NCBI GenBank assembly: GCA_016706865.1
Contig: JADJIS010000002.1
Location: 1-64,000 of the forward strand
DNA from: Bacteroidota bacterium
Lineage (GTDB): Bacteria > Bacteroidota > Bacteroidia > Chitinophagales > BACL12
Direction: 5' to 3'
Length of the DNA stretch: 64,000 nucleotides
Under the pieces are notes generated by a model that saw nothing but the letters and a program-made list of their open reading frames with translations, made no database searches and was not told the DNA's origin. Shown one piece after another: positions 33,700 to 41,423 of this stretch. Every line of letters starts with the position of its first letter. Positions within the stretch are counted from its first letter, which is position 1. The position numbers and the translations under genes are program-made.

Positions 33700-33960
33700 A
33701 AAATCGACCTACCAGGTTTTTTTTAACCTGGTAGGTCTGATTTTCGATAGGGTGAGCAAGAAGTTTCACTTAACCCTAAACTTAAATTACCTCCTACCGA
33801 CCTACCAGGTTTGGGAAACCTTGTAGGTCTACATTTTTTAACCTGTGAGGTCTGATTTTCGGGACGGTGAAGAAAAATATTTTAGATTGACTTGTTAATT
33901 TGAGCACATCAACCCGACCTACCAGGTTTGGGAAACCTTGTAGGTCTAAATTAACTAATA
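33700..33960. repeat. Palindromic CGACCTACCAGGTTT...ACCTxGTAGGTC repeats upstream of ywbE-like gene
   Basis: Three hairpin units begin at about 33705, 33797 and 33914, with the stem GACCTACCAGG pairing with CCTGGTAGGTC or CCTTGTAGGTC. They belong to the same family as the array at 34180-34885. No gene in 33682-33981. Confidence 0.85.
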
Positions 33961-33981
33961 AAAAAAAATTAAATTAATAAA

Positions 33982-34176
33982 ATGGATAATACCATAAGAT
34001 CAAAAATAAAAATTGGCGCCTTAGTAAATATCGTCTTAAAAGAAGATCAGCGAAGCGGAAAATTAACGGAGGGAATTGTTAAAGACATTCTCACCAGCTC
34101 TCCCACACATCATCATGGAATTAAAGTGAGATTGGAAGATGGACAAGTAGGAAGGGTGAAGGAAATAGTTGATTAG
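33982..34176 (+). CDS. ywbE: YwbE family protein (DUF2196)
   Basis: 64 aa: IGALVNIVLKEDQRSGKLTE, GIVKDILTSSPTHHHGIKVR and LEDGQVGRVKEIV. This is the full-length signature of the YwbE family, small KOW/SH3-like beta proteins found in many bacteria and of unknown function. It sits entirely inside the GACCT palindromic repeat field: one repeat ends 32 bp before its start and another begins 4 bp after its stop. Confidence 0.9.
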   Translation: MDNTIRSKIKIGALVNIVLKEDQRSGKLTEGIVKDILTSSPTHHHGIKVRLEDGQVGRVKEIVD

Positions 34177-34180
34177 AAAA

Positions 34181-34882
34181 TCGACCTACCAGGTTTTTTT
34201 TTAACCTGTGAGGTCTGATTTTCGGTCGGGTGAAGTAAAATTTATTGTCAGATTGATAGTTAGATCACATCAACCCGACCTCACAGGTTTGGAAAACCTG
34301 GTAGGTCTACATTTTTTATCCTGTGGGGTCTGATTTTCGGTCGGGAGAAGAAAAAAATTCGGTTGACTTTTTAGTTAGATCACATCAACCCGACCTCACA
34401 GGTTTGGAAAACCTGGTAGGTCTACATTTTTTATCCTGTGAGGTCTGATTTTCGGTCGGGTGAAGTAAAATTTATTGTCAGATTGATAGTTAGATCACAT
34501 CAACCCGACCTCACAGGTTTGGAAAACCTGGTAGGTCTACATTTTTTATCCTGTGGGGTCTGATTTTCGGTCGGGAGAAGAAAAAAAATTCGGTTGACTT
34601 TTTAGTTAGATCACATCAACCCGACCTCACAGGTTTGGAAAACCTGGTAGGTCTACATTTTTTATCCTGTGAGGTCTGATTTTCGGTCGGGTGAAGTAAA
34701 ATTTATTGTCAGATTGATAGTTAGATCACATCAACCCGACCTCACAGGTTTGGAAAACCTGGTAGGTCTACATTTTTTATCCTGTGGGGTCTGATTTTCG
34801 GTCGGGAGAAGAAAAAAATTCGGTTGACTTTTTAGTTTGATCACATCCACCCGACCTCACAGGTTTGTAAAACCTGTGAGGT
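34181..34882. repeat. Tandem array of 115-bp units in alternating A/B types (230-bp higher-order repeat)
   Basis: Units start with CGACCTCACAGG at 34276, 34391, 34506, 34622, 34737 and 34852 (spacing 115, 115, 116, 115, 115), preceded by a variant at 34182. Spacers alternate between GTGAAGTAAAATTTATTGTC (type A) and GAGAAGAAAAAAATTCGGTT (type B); CCTGTGAGG and CCTGTGGGG alternate in phase. Each unit holds a GACCTCACAGG/CCTGGTAGGTC hairpin. The array ends within the 3' end of the CvfB gene. No spacer diversity, so not CRISPR. Confidence 0.95.
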
Positions 34883-35707
34883 CTAAACTAATTTAATCCC
34901 ATCCTTTTCAATCGTAATAATCCGCTGTTTATATAAACTCCCAACCACTTGTTTAAAGGTTTTTTTACTCATACTGAAATAGGCATAAATATCTTCGGGA
35001 TCACTTTTATCGTGGAAGGGGAGGAAACCATTACTCTCTTCCAATAAACGAATTACCTTATCGAGTTCTGATTCAATTCTTTCGTAACCATGTTTTCCTT
35101 CTGCAACATCAATTTTATTATCCATACGGATCTTTTTGATGTGACCTTCCAATTTATCACCAACCATTACATGTTTAAAAATATCGCTGAAGTGTAATAA
35201 ACCTAAATGTTTTTTATTGATCAATACATTATATCCAAGATCAGTTTCTTTTAAAATAATAAGCTCCACCGTTTCATGTTCCTTTACTGAAATTTCTGAA
35301 TTTCCCGCATCCATTTTTAAATTTTCGGTGGCAGCAAGTCTTCCATTATCGTCGAGAATAATTTTTACCCAATGTTTTTCACCAACTTCCACCGGGCCTG
35401 CCATTTGCGATTTATGTAAAAAAAGATCTTTTATTAATCCAAAATCGAGGTATGCACCTGAAGGGGTGACACTTAAAACCGTAAGCTCAACAATATCTCC
35501 CAATATTCCTTTAGGAGTTTCGGTGGTTGCAATTAATCTGTTTTCACTATCGTGATAAATAAAAACATTTACAACATCTCCTTCCTTAATTCCCTTGGGA
35601 ACTTGTTTTATAGGAAGTAAAATTCCCGTTTCCTCATCGTCTAAATATACACCTTGTGGAGTTGAACGAATAGCCGTTAAATAATTATATTCCCCTACTT
35701 TTATCAT
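34883..35707 (-). CDS. cvfB: CvfB-like S1-domain RNA-binding protein
   Basis: Three S1-type beta-barrels then a winged helix: YNYLTAIRSTPQGVYLDDEE (residues 7-26), GDIVELTVLSVTPSGAYLDF with LIKDLFLHKSQM (about 70-102), a third HETVELIILKETDLGYNVLI (about 138-157), then the C-terminal winged helix (SDPEDIYAYFSMSKKTFKQV). This is the layout of Streptococcus/Staphylococcus CvfB (YitL), an RNA-binding regulator. 274 aa, normal. Its stop codon lies in the last unit of the 115-bp repeat array, so the repeat may serve as its terminator. Confidence 0.9.
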   Translation of the reverse strand: MIKVGEYNYLTAIRSTPQGVYLDDEETGILLPIKQVPKGIKEGDVVNVFIYHDSENRLIATTETPKGILGDIVELTVLSVTPSGAYLDFGLIKDLFLHKSQMAGPVEVGEKHWVKIILDDNGRLAATENLKMDAGNSEISVKEHETVELIILKETDLGYNVLINKKHLGLLHFSDIFKHVMVGDKLEGHIKKIRMDNKIDVAEGKHGYERIESELDKVIRLLEESNGFLPFHDKSDPEDIYAYFSMSKKTFKQVVGSLYKQRIITIEKDGIKLV

Positions 35708-35757
35708 ATTAAAATTTTGCTGAATGTAAATTTACGGGAAAATTATCGGCTTTTATT

Positions 35758-36771
35758 TCAGAATTTAGAAATTGCCTCATCCAAAACCTTATCAATTCCA
35801 TTTTGTAATTCTACCAGATCATTTTTTATATAAATATCAGGTGCGAGTCCAATGCCTTCATAAGAAATTCCATCAGGTAATTTAACTTCCTGTGTACTCA
35901 GGGAATAATACCAGCCATTTGCCAGTTGTCCCGTTACCAAAGTAGAATGTGCCGCATTTGTTGTATCGCCTATTATAGTAACATTCGGCAATTGCATGAA
36001 CATCATCGTTGTTCTTTCGCCTGCACTTATGGTATATCTGTCGGTGAGTAAAACTACAGGCTTATCATAATATTTTCCTCCGGGTTCCAGATACCAATCA
36101 TACCAATCGGTATAATCATTAATGCCGGGACCATTTTTTGTGCGTGAGGTGAATACCAATCTTTTTTGGTCGGTTAATCTTTTCAGAAAAGAAAGTGCCC
36201 AGGTAAAATCGCCACCACTGTTATGCCGGAGATCCACTATTAATCCTTTTGCAGAGGCATAATCATCTAAAACATCCTCCAACACAGGCATATTATCAGC
36301 TATATAGGGCAAAAACACATAAGCGATCTCGCCATTTATGGTGCCATAGGTAAATGCATCTTCTGAGGTGAATCCGGCATCCAGATAATTTGTTTTAACA
36401 ACATTCAAATTGAATAAACTGTCATCAATTCTATTATTGTAATAAATATTGGAATAAAACACCTTTCTGTCATCAGCAATAAATTGCACATGTCCATCAT
36501 TAAGCGGAGCCAGCATATTTGTAATTATTGCATGCAATTCGTCATCGGTGGTATTGGCATTTATCAGTGGGCGATTAATGTCATATAATTCCTGCCAGTT
36601 TACATTGCGTTCTTCGAATACAGAATAGTTTTCATTATAAGCCTTCCAGAAATTCTCAAAAATTGCTTCGGGATCATCAGCGGGTTCTTCCACGAAAAAT
36701 ACTTTTTCACAAGAAAATAACAAGGTTGTTAAAACCAGAAGAAATGAATATGTAATTATTTGTTTTTGCAT
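35758..36771 (-). CDS. S41-family peptidase lipoprotein
   Basis: SpII signal (MQKQIITYSFLLVLTTLLFS with lipobox LFSC). An S41 N-terminal helical domain (FENFWKAYNENYSVFEERNV) precedes the core: LNDGHVQF (about 92-99), LIVDLRHNSGGDFTWALSF (about 175-193) and LLTDRYTISAGERTTM (about 237-252), where Ser of SAGE is the expected nucleophile. The position that usually holds a Lys (GxxTxGKG) reads GDTTNAAHST, so a classical Ser-Lys dyad is not obvious. Predicted envelope protease for unfolded or C-terminally tagged proteins. Its start lies 2 bp after the stop of the upstream gene 36774-37607: an operon. Confidence 0.88.
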   Translation of the reverse strand: MQKQIITYSFLLVLTTLLFSCEKVFFVEEPADDPEAIFENFWKAYNENYSVFEERNVNWQELYDINRPLINANTTDDELHAIITNMLAPLNDGHVQFIADDRKVFYSNIYYNNRIDDSLFNLNVVKTNYLDAGFTSEDAFTYGTINGEIAYVFLPYIADNMPVLEDVLDDYASAKGLIVDLRHNSGGDFTWALSFLKRLTDQKRLVFTSRTKNGPGINDYTDWYDWYLEPGGKYYDKPVVLLTDRYTISAGERTTMMFMQLPNVTIIGDTTNAAHSTLVTGQLANGWYYSLSTQEVKLPDGISYEGIGLAPDIYIKNDLVELQNGIDKVLDEAISKF

Positions 36772-36773
36772 AA

Positions 36774-37607
36774 TTAAAAATGAAATGCAGCATTAATATT
36801 TAATCCGTTTTGATAATATAAAAGATTTAACGGTTTTGAATAATGTATAAAATTAAATTGATAGGACGCACCAATATCCCACCTGTTATTTAAAACATAT
36901 TCATAGTTTAATTTCAGATTTATTTGTTGCAGTTTTTCTAAGGTCTGCAGTGAACCATCCTCCAGATAAGCAAAAAAAGTTTTTATCCCCGAATGTGAAG
37001 AAATATTCTGAATAAATTCATCATCATTTGCCAAATAGGGTGAACGTGCAACCCATGCTGCCAAGGGGAAATGTGCTGCCACAGTGAATTGTTGTTTATC
37101 ATTTACGCGATATTCAAACTGCGACCATGCCGATAAACCAAAGGAAGCAAAATATCCGAATGTTCCGAAATAGCCTGCGTAATAATATTGTGCATGAACG
37201 GTATTTTCACTTGCCGCTCCAAGGTACCAGCTATATTTTTCTGTTGATACCCATTCTTTCCCATGAACAAAATTTATTTTAACATGCGTAAAATCATTTC
37301 TAATTGTTTCTAAAGTATCGGAATCCGGAACACTATAATATTTAAAAGTTTTAAGATAAACAGGGTTAAAAGAATTAAAATATATCTCTGCCATATTTAG
37401 AAAACGATTTTCATGTTTGTAGATAATTCCAATATTTAACGGCGTAACATCTTTAAGAATAAATGGGGAGAAAATAAGATCCTGCATGGCAAGATGATGC
37501 AAACCATATTCAATAGTTATACTGTTTTTATTTTCGGTGCTATCCTGAGAAAATAAAACAGGAGCATTCATCAAAATAAAAACAAAACAATATACTGTTT
37601 TTTTCAT
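36774..37607 (-). CDS. Predicted outer-membrane beta-barrel protein, unknown function
   Basis: Signal peptide MKKTVYCFVFILMNAPVLFS, then 250 residues of alternating aromatic/polar strands (NIGIIYKHENRFLNMAEIYF, GKEWVSTEKYSWYLGAASEN, NLKLNYEYVLNNRWDIGASY) ending AAFHF with the C-terminal Phe common in outer-membrane barrels. No named family recognised. Same operon as the S41 lipoprotein (2 bp apart), which suggests a surface pair. Confidence 0.7.
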   Translation of the reverse strand: MKKTVYCFVFILMNAPVLFSQDSTENKNSITIEYGLHHLAMQDLIFSPFILKDVTPLNIGIIYKHENRFLNMAEIYFNSFNPVYLKTFKYYSVPDSDTLETIRNDFTHVKINFVHGKEWVSTEKYSWYLGAASENTVHAQYYYAGYFGTFGYFASFGLSAWSQFEYRVNDKQQFTVAAHFPLAAWVARSPYLANDDEFIQNISSHSGIKTFFAYLEDGSLQTLEKLQQINLKLNYEYVLNNRWDIGASYQFNFIHYSKPLNLLYYQNGLNINAAFHF

Positions 37608-37723
37608 CTCAATAAAATTTTACTGGCTCTTTTGGATATGTGTTCCAAGGTTCAAAACACTTCCATTCCGGCAAATATAATGGGTTTTTTGTAAGAGAAC
37701 TCTACATTTAGAAGCAAAGTGAA

Positions 37724-37731
37724 TACCTTTG
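37724..37731 (+). promoter_or_regulatory. Putative -7 promoter box
   Basis: TACCTTTG matches TAnnTTTG and lies 38 bp before the preferred ATG at 37770. A TTG further up (37689-37691) is too far for a standard -33 element. Confidence 0.4.
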
Positions 37732-37769
37732 CAACTCAAAATATTATTTCATCAGAACTAAAAAATAAC

Positions 37770-38084
37770 ATGCAAAAACCTTGGTATAAAACAGAGATCG
37801 GCAGATTCAGAACGGTTGCAATATGTGAGGGTATCTCCTTTTTGGTATTGTTATTTATAGCCATGCCCCTTAAATATATCGCAAATATGCCCATGGCTGT
37901 CGAGATAGTGGGCTGGGCGCACGGAGCCTTATTTGTGTTATATATGTTTACGGGATTAGACGCAAAGTTGGCACTAAATTGGAGCATAAAAAAAACTTTA
38001 ATAGCCGTTTTTGCATCCATTATTCCCTTCGGACCATTTATTTTGGATAAAAAATTGCTGCAATCAGAAATGGAAAAAGTATAA
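37770..38084 (+). CDS. DUF3817 small integral membrane protein
   Basis: The ATG at 37770 (MQKPWYKTEIGRFRTVAICE) is preferred over an upstream in-frame ATG at 37719 that precedes the promoter-like box. Three TM helices: about 16-36 (ICEGISFLVLLFIAMPLKYI), 40-66 (VEIVGWAHGALFVLYMFTGL) and 72-92. GRFRTVAICEGISFLVL and GWAHGALFVLY are the conserved DUF3817 motifs. 104 aa, typical. Function unknown; often found with transporters. Confidence 0.85.
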   Translation: MQKPWYKTEIGRFRTVAICEGISFLVLLFIAMPLKYIANMPMAVEIVGWAHGALFVLYMFTGLDAKLALNWSIKKTLIAVFASIIPFGPFILDKKLLQSEMEKV

Positions 38085-38116
38085 AAAATATTTATTTTTA
38101 GGAAGAAATTATTCGT

Positions 38117-39037
38117 ATGAAAAATTGTATTTACCTGTTAATTTTTTTTCTGAGTTCATCCCTTCTTGCGCAAAATGATTCTGCTATAATTGTAATAGGT
38201 ACTAAATGCACTATGTCGCGGCCGAAAGGATTTACACCCGGAGTTGGTTTCAGTGGGTTTCAACAACCGGAAAGTGGAGCATCCATAGTTGTAGCAGAAT
38301 TTCCTGCACCTTACAAACAATTAGTTTTAGGTTTTAATGGAAATGCATTAAAATCGCAGGGTATGAAATTAGAACAAAGTCAGGACATAGAATTTGATGG
38401 CAGAACGGCAACATTAATGCTTGTTTCACAGACCTTAAATAATGTTAATTATATTAAACACATTCTTTTATTCGGAGATTCTACTTTTACTGTAATGGTA
38501 AACGGAATTTATCCCGAATCAGCAAAATATCTCGAAGAAAGCATAAAAAAAGCGATCTATACCGTTAAATATAATCCTATACAAACCGTTGACGGTGAAC
38601 AAACTGCAGATTTTAAAATTGATATTAAAAAATCAGATCTGAAGTTTGCTTCTTTTATGCAAGGCAGTTTAATTTATACTTCTGATGGAAAAATGCCCCC
38701 TGAAACGGATGATAAAACCATGTTAATGGTGGGATCATCTTTTCAAAATGTTGCAGTGGACAACAGAAAAGAATATTGCATTAAACGCGTAAAATCATTA
38801 CCCTACGGAGAAAAAAATGTAGTGGAAGAAATTAATCCTATCACCATAAATTATTTAGAAGGTTTTGAATTAGTTGCTTATGGTTTCGATAAAGAAAAAA
38901 ATAAACAACTCACCTATCAAACCATTCTTTACACCGAAGTGGGAACCTATTTCATAATCCTCGGATCAACTACTACTGATTTTGAGAAGAATTTAGCGAA
39001 CTATAAGAAAGTTGCGAGGACGTTTGAGAGACGTTGA
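38117..39037 (+). CDS. Secreted protein of unknown function (306 aa)
   Basis: Signal peptide MKNCIYLLIFFLSSSLLAQ, then a mixed alpha/beta protein: TMSRPKGFTPGVGFSGFQQP, GASIVVAEFPAPYKQLVLGF, a DGRTATLMLVSQ strand, then a second half with ADFKIDIKKSDLKFASFMQG and a closing TEVGTYFIILGSTTTDFEKN. The halves have a similar order and may be two repeats of one PsbP/DUF-like domain. No name assigned. Starts 32 bp after the DUF3817 gene, so a two-gene operon is likely. Confidence 0.7.
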   Translation: MKNCIYLLIFFLSSSLLAQNDSAIIVIGTKCTMSRPKGFTPGVGFSGFQQPESGASIVVAEFPAPYKQLVLGFNGNALKSQGMKLEQSQDIEFDGRTATLMLVSQTLNNVNYIKHILLFGDSTFTVMVNGIYPESAKYLEESIKKAIYTVKYNPIQTVDGEQTADFKIDIKKSDLKFASFMQGSLIYTSDGKMPPETDDKTMLMVGSSFQNVAVDNRKEYCIKRVKSLPYGEKNVVEEINPITINYLEGFELVAYGFDKEKNKQLTYQTILYTEVGTYFIILGSTTTDFEKNLANYKKVARTFERR

Positions 39038-39040
39038 ATA

Positions 39041-39150
39041 GTGGGCAGTGGCAGTGGCAGTGAGCAGTGGGCCCGTGGGCAGGTTGTAACATTGGGGAAT
39101 TTCGCTTCGAGTTGAAAGAGTCAACAGTCAACAGTGGGCAGTAAACAGTG
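39041..39150. repeat. Degenerate GGCAGT/CAACAGT microsatellite and repeat copies
   Basis: Short tracts of GGCAGTGGCAGT and TCAACAGTCAACAGT with one diverged copy of the GTAACATTGG core at about 39088. No gene between 39038 and 39960. Confidence 0.7.
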
Positions 39151-39530
39151 GGCAGTTAGTAACATTGGAGATTATTACTTCGAATTGAAAATGTATTTTT
39201 ATTCGAACGAAATCGAAAGCTCCCCTATGGGGTTGGGGGCCCGTGGGCAGTTAGTAACATTGGAGATTATTGCTTCGAATTGAAAATGTATTTTTATTCG
39301 AACGAAATCGAAAGCTCCCCTATGGGGTTGGGGGCCCGTGGGCAGTTAGTAACATTGGAGATTATTGCTTCGAATTGAAAATGTATTTTTATTCGAACGA
39401 AATCGAAAGCTCCCCTATGGGGTTGGGGGCCCGTGGGCAGTTAGTAACATTGGAGATTATTGCTTCGAATTGAAAATGTATTTTTATTCGAACGAAATCG
39501 AAAGCTCCCCTATGGGGTTGGGGGCCCGTG
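39151..39530. repeat. 95-bp tandem repeat, four units
   Basis: Exact or near-exact units begin with GGCAGTTAGTAACATTGG at 39151, 39246, 39341 and 39436; a fifth, diverged start is at 39531. Each contains CTTCGAATTGAAAATG, CGAACGAAATCGAAAGC and TCCCCTATGGGGTTGGGGGC. Period 95 is not a multiple of three, so the short open frames in it are artefacts. Confidence 0.95.
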
Positions 39531-39627
39531 GGCAGTTTGATGCATTGGAAGTTTTCGCTTCGGGTTGAAAAGTTAAGAGTCAACAGTAAACAGTGGGCAG
39601 TGGGCAGTTGTAACATTGCAGATTTTC

Positions 39628-39960
39628 GATCGAGCCTCAGTTGCTCCGAATCAATTATATTCGAGAAAATAAGGAATCACGGCAAAATAAATTGGAAGTT
39701 TCCATTGCAAAGTAAAAGTTTACATTAGGTAATAAAATTTTCACGTGAGCTCAGGAGCCCCTTTTCCAACCTTTCCTCCTCTTCCTTCCTTTTTTATTCC
39801 TTAGAACCTTACCCTTCTCCCTTAGAATCTTCTCCCTTCGATTCTTCAAGACTTCTCCCTTCGATTCTTTGAGCACCTCGCTAACCCTGCCAACCTTGTA
39901 ACCCCCCTCCCCCCTTTGCATTTTCCAAAATCTACCTTACATTTATCCAAAATTAAATCT
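39628..39960. repeat. Long direct repeat, left copy, then CT-rich tract
   Basis: GAGCCTCAGTTGCTCCGAAT through CCTTAGAACCTTACCCTTCT (about 39635-39820) recurs with some 85-90% identity by eye at about 41095-41280. The remaining 39820-39960 is CT-rich (CTCCCTTCGATTCTT repeated) with no gene. Confidence 0.85.
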
Positions 39961-40806
39961 ATGGGCTTTTTCGAGCGAATGTCAAATGGATGGAAAATTT
40001 CTATGAGTAGTTTTTCGGTCCTCAGAAAAAACAAACAATTAATTCTTTTTCCGATCTTATCAGGAATAGCATTAATTCTTTTAACACTGTCGTATATGGT
40101 GATATTATTTGCACCAAATGGATGGGATTTTAATAAGACGTATAACGAAAGTTCTATAGTTCATTATTTAATGTTATTTGTTTTTTATCTCATTAATTAT
40201 TTTGTGATCGTATTTTTTAATATGGCACTTATTCATTGCGCGAGAATTTATTTTGAAGGTGGTAAACCTACATTAAGTGATGGTTTATCATTTAGTATGA
40301 GCAGAATCGGAGATATATTAGCATGGTCGGCAGTGGCTGCTACTGTGGGATTAATATTCAGATTGTTGGAAGAAAATCTGGGTCGAATTGGGGAGATCAT
40401 TACAGCAATACTGGGCGTTGCGTGGTCGGTTACCACATTTTTTGTTGTTCCGGTTCTTGCTTATGAAAACCTCACTCCCATTGCTGCGTATAAACGTTCC
40501 ATTAAAATCATGAAAGAAAAATGGGGTGAATCTTTAGGAGCAACTTTCAGCTTCGGTATAATTCAATTACTTGCCGTATTATTAATTTCAGTCCCTCTGT
40601 TTTTTATTGGATCTCAATTCGGAATAATTACAGGAATTATATTAGCAGCTATCGGATTATTATTTATTATTTCTATTATTTCTGCTGCACAATCTATTTT
40701 TATTTCCGCAGTTTATTTTAATATCAACGATAAACCCGTTGCCGATTTCGACAATGAAACCCTTGACGGAATATTTATTCAGAAGGAGAAGAAGAAGTTG
40801 TTTTAG
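39961..40806 (+). CDS. DUF6159-type polytopic membrane protein
   Basis: The ATG at 39961 (MGFFERMSNGWKISMSSFSV) is preferred to an in-frame ATG at 39916 lying in CT-rich repeat. Six hydrophobic segments at about 30-52, 70-96, 110-130, 142-165, 190-212 and 215-245. GWKISMSSFSVLRKNKQL and FFVVPVLAYENLTPIAAYKR are typical of DUF6159, where the second phrase (VxPVLxxE) is the most conserved. 281 aa. Function unknown. The gene is bracketed by two copies of the same long repeat, so it could be lost or duplicated by recombination. Confidence 0.85.
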   Translation: MGFFERMSNGWKISMSSFSVLRKNKQLILFPILSGIALILLTLSYMVILFAPNGWDFNKTYNESSIVHYLMLFVFYLINYFVIVFFNMALIHCARIYFEGGKPTLSDGLSFSMSRIGDILAWSAVAATVGLIFRLLEENLGRIGEIITAILGVAWSVTTFFVVPVLAYENLTPIAAYKRSIKIMKEKWGESLGATFSFGIIQLLAVLLISVPLFFIGSQFGIITGIILAAIGLLFIISIISAAQSIFISAVYFNINDKPVADFDNETLDGIFIQKEKKKLF

Positions 40807-41370
40807 TCAACAGTCGCAGTCGCAGTCGCAGTCGCAGTCGCGGTCACAGTTTGTAACATTGGAGAATAGCGCTTCGAGTTGAAAAGTAAACAGTAAACAG
40901 TGGGCAGTGGGCAGTTTGTAACATTGGTGGTTGTAGCTTCGAGTTGAAAATCTAATTATAATGTTAACGAAAACGAAAGCTCCCCTATGGGGTTGGGGGC
41001 CAGTAGCAGTCACAGTTTGTAACATTGGAGATTTTCGCTTCGAATTAAAGGGTTTTTTGGTTCATGCCTCTACTGAGACCCTCGCTGGGAGCGAGAGCCT
41101 CAGTTGCTCCGAATCAATTATAATCAAAAAAATAAGGAATCACGGCAAAATAAATTGGAAGATTCCATTGCGAAGTAAAAGTTTACAATAGGTAATTAAA
41201 TTTTCAGGTGAGCTCAGGCGCCACTTTTTCAACCTTTCCACCTCTTCCTTCCTTTTTTAATCCTTAGAACCTTAACCTTCTCCCCCTGCCCGACGCGGTT
41301 AGCAGGCGGGTTCGATTCTTCTCCCTTCGATTCTTTAATAGCTCCAAGCTTAGTTAACTTTCGTTTCGGA
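40807..41370. repeat. Long direct repeat, right copy, with CAGTCG microsatellite
   Basis: (CAGTCG)5 at about 40811-40842, three copies of the GTAACATTGG core (about 40855, 40918, 41019), a single 95-bp-type unit with TCCCCTATGGGGTTGGGGGC (about 40965-41005), then the long repeat matching 39635-39820. A 30-bp insertion with CCTGCCCGACGCGG / AGCAGGCGGG (41286-41312) is absent from the left copy. No gene in 40807-41423. Confidence 0.85.
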
Positions 41371-41423
41371 GCACTCTAAATACTAACTACCATATACTCT
41401 CTCAAATGCATTAATTTTATCGC

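Noticed and set aside
33982..34176. ywbE flanked by repeats as an integron cassette
   Set aside because: The repeats are simple 30-bp hairpins without the two-box attC layout, and they are amplified in tandem where no gene lies between them.
34181..34882. Possible CRISPR array (regular repeats at ~115 bp)
   Set aside because: Spacers are not unique; they alternate between two sequences, the unit is self-complementary throughout, and no cas gene is nearby.
39151..39530. Possible tandem-repeat protein or CRISPR in the 95-bp array
   Set aside because: The period is not a multiple of three and the spacers are identical; the two short open frames are the same repeat read in different phases.
41280..41320. 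tRNA-like GGTTCGATTC in AGCAGGCGGGTTCGATTC
   Set aside because: No acceptor, D- or anticodon arm can be built around it; the same CTTCGATTC motif is repeated in adjacent CT-rich DNA.
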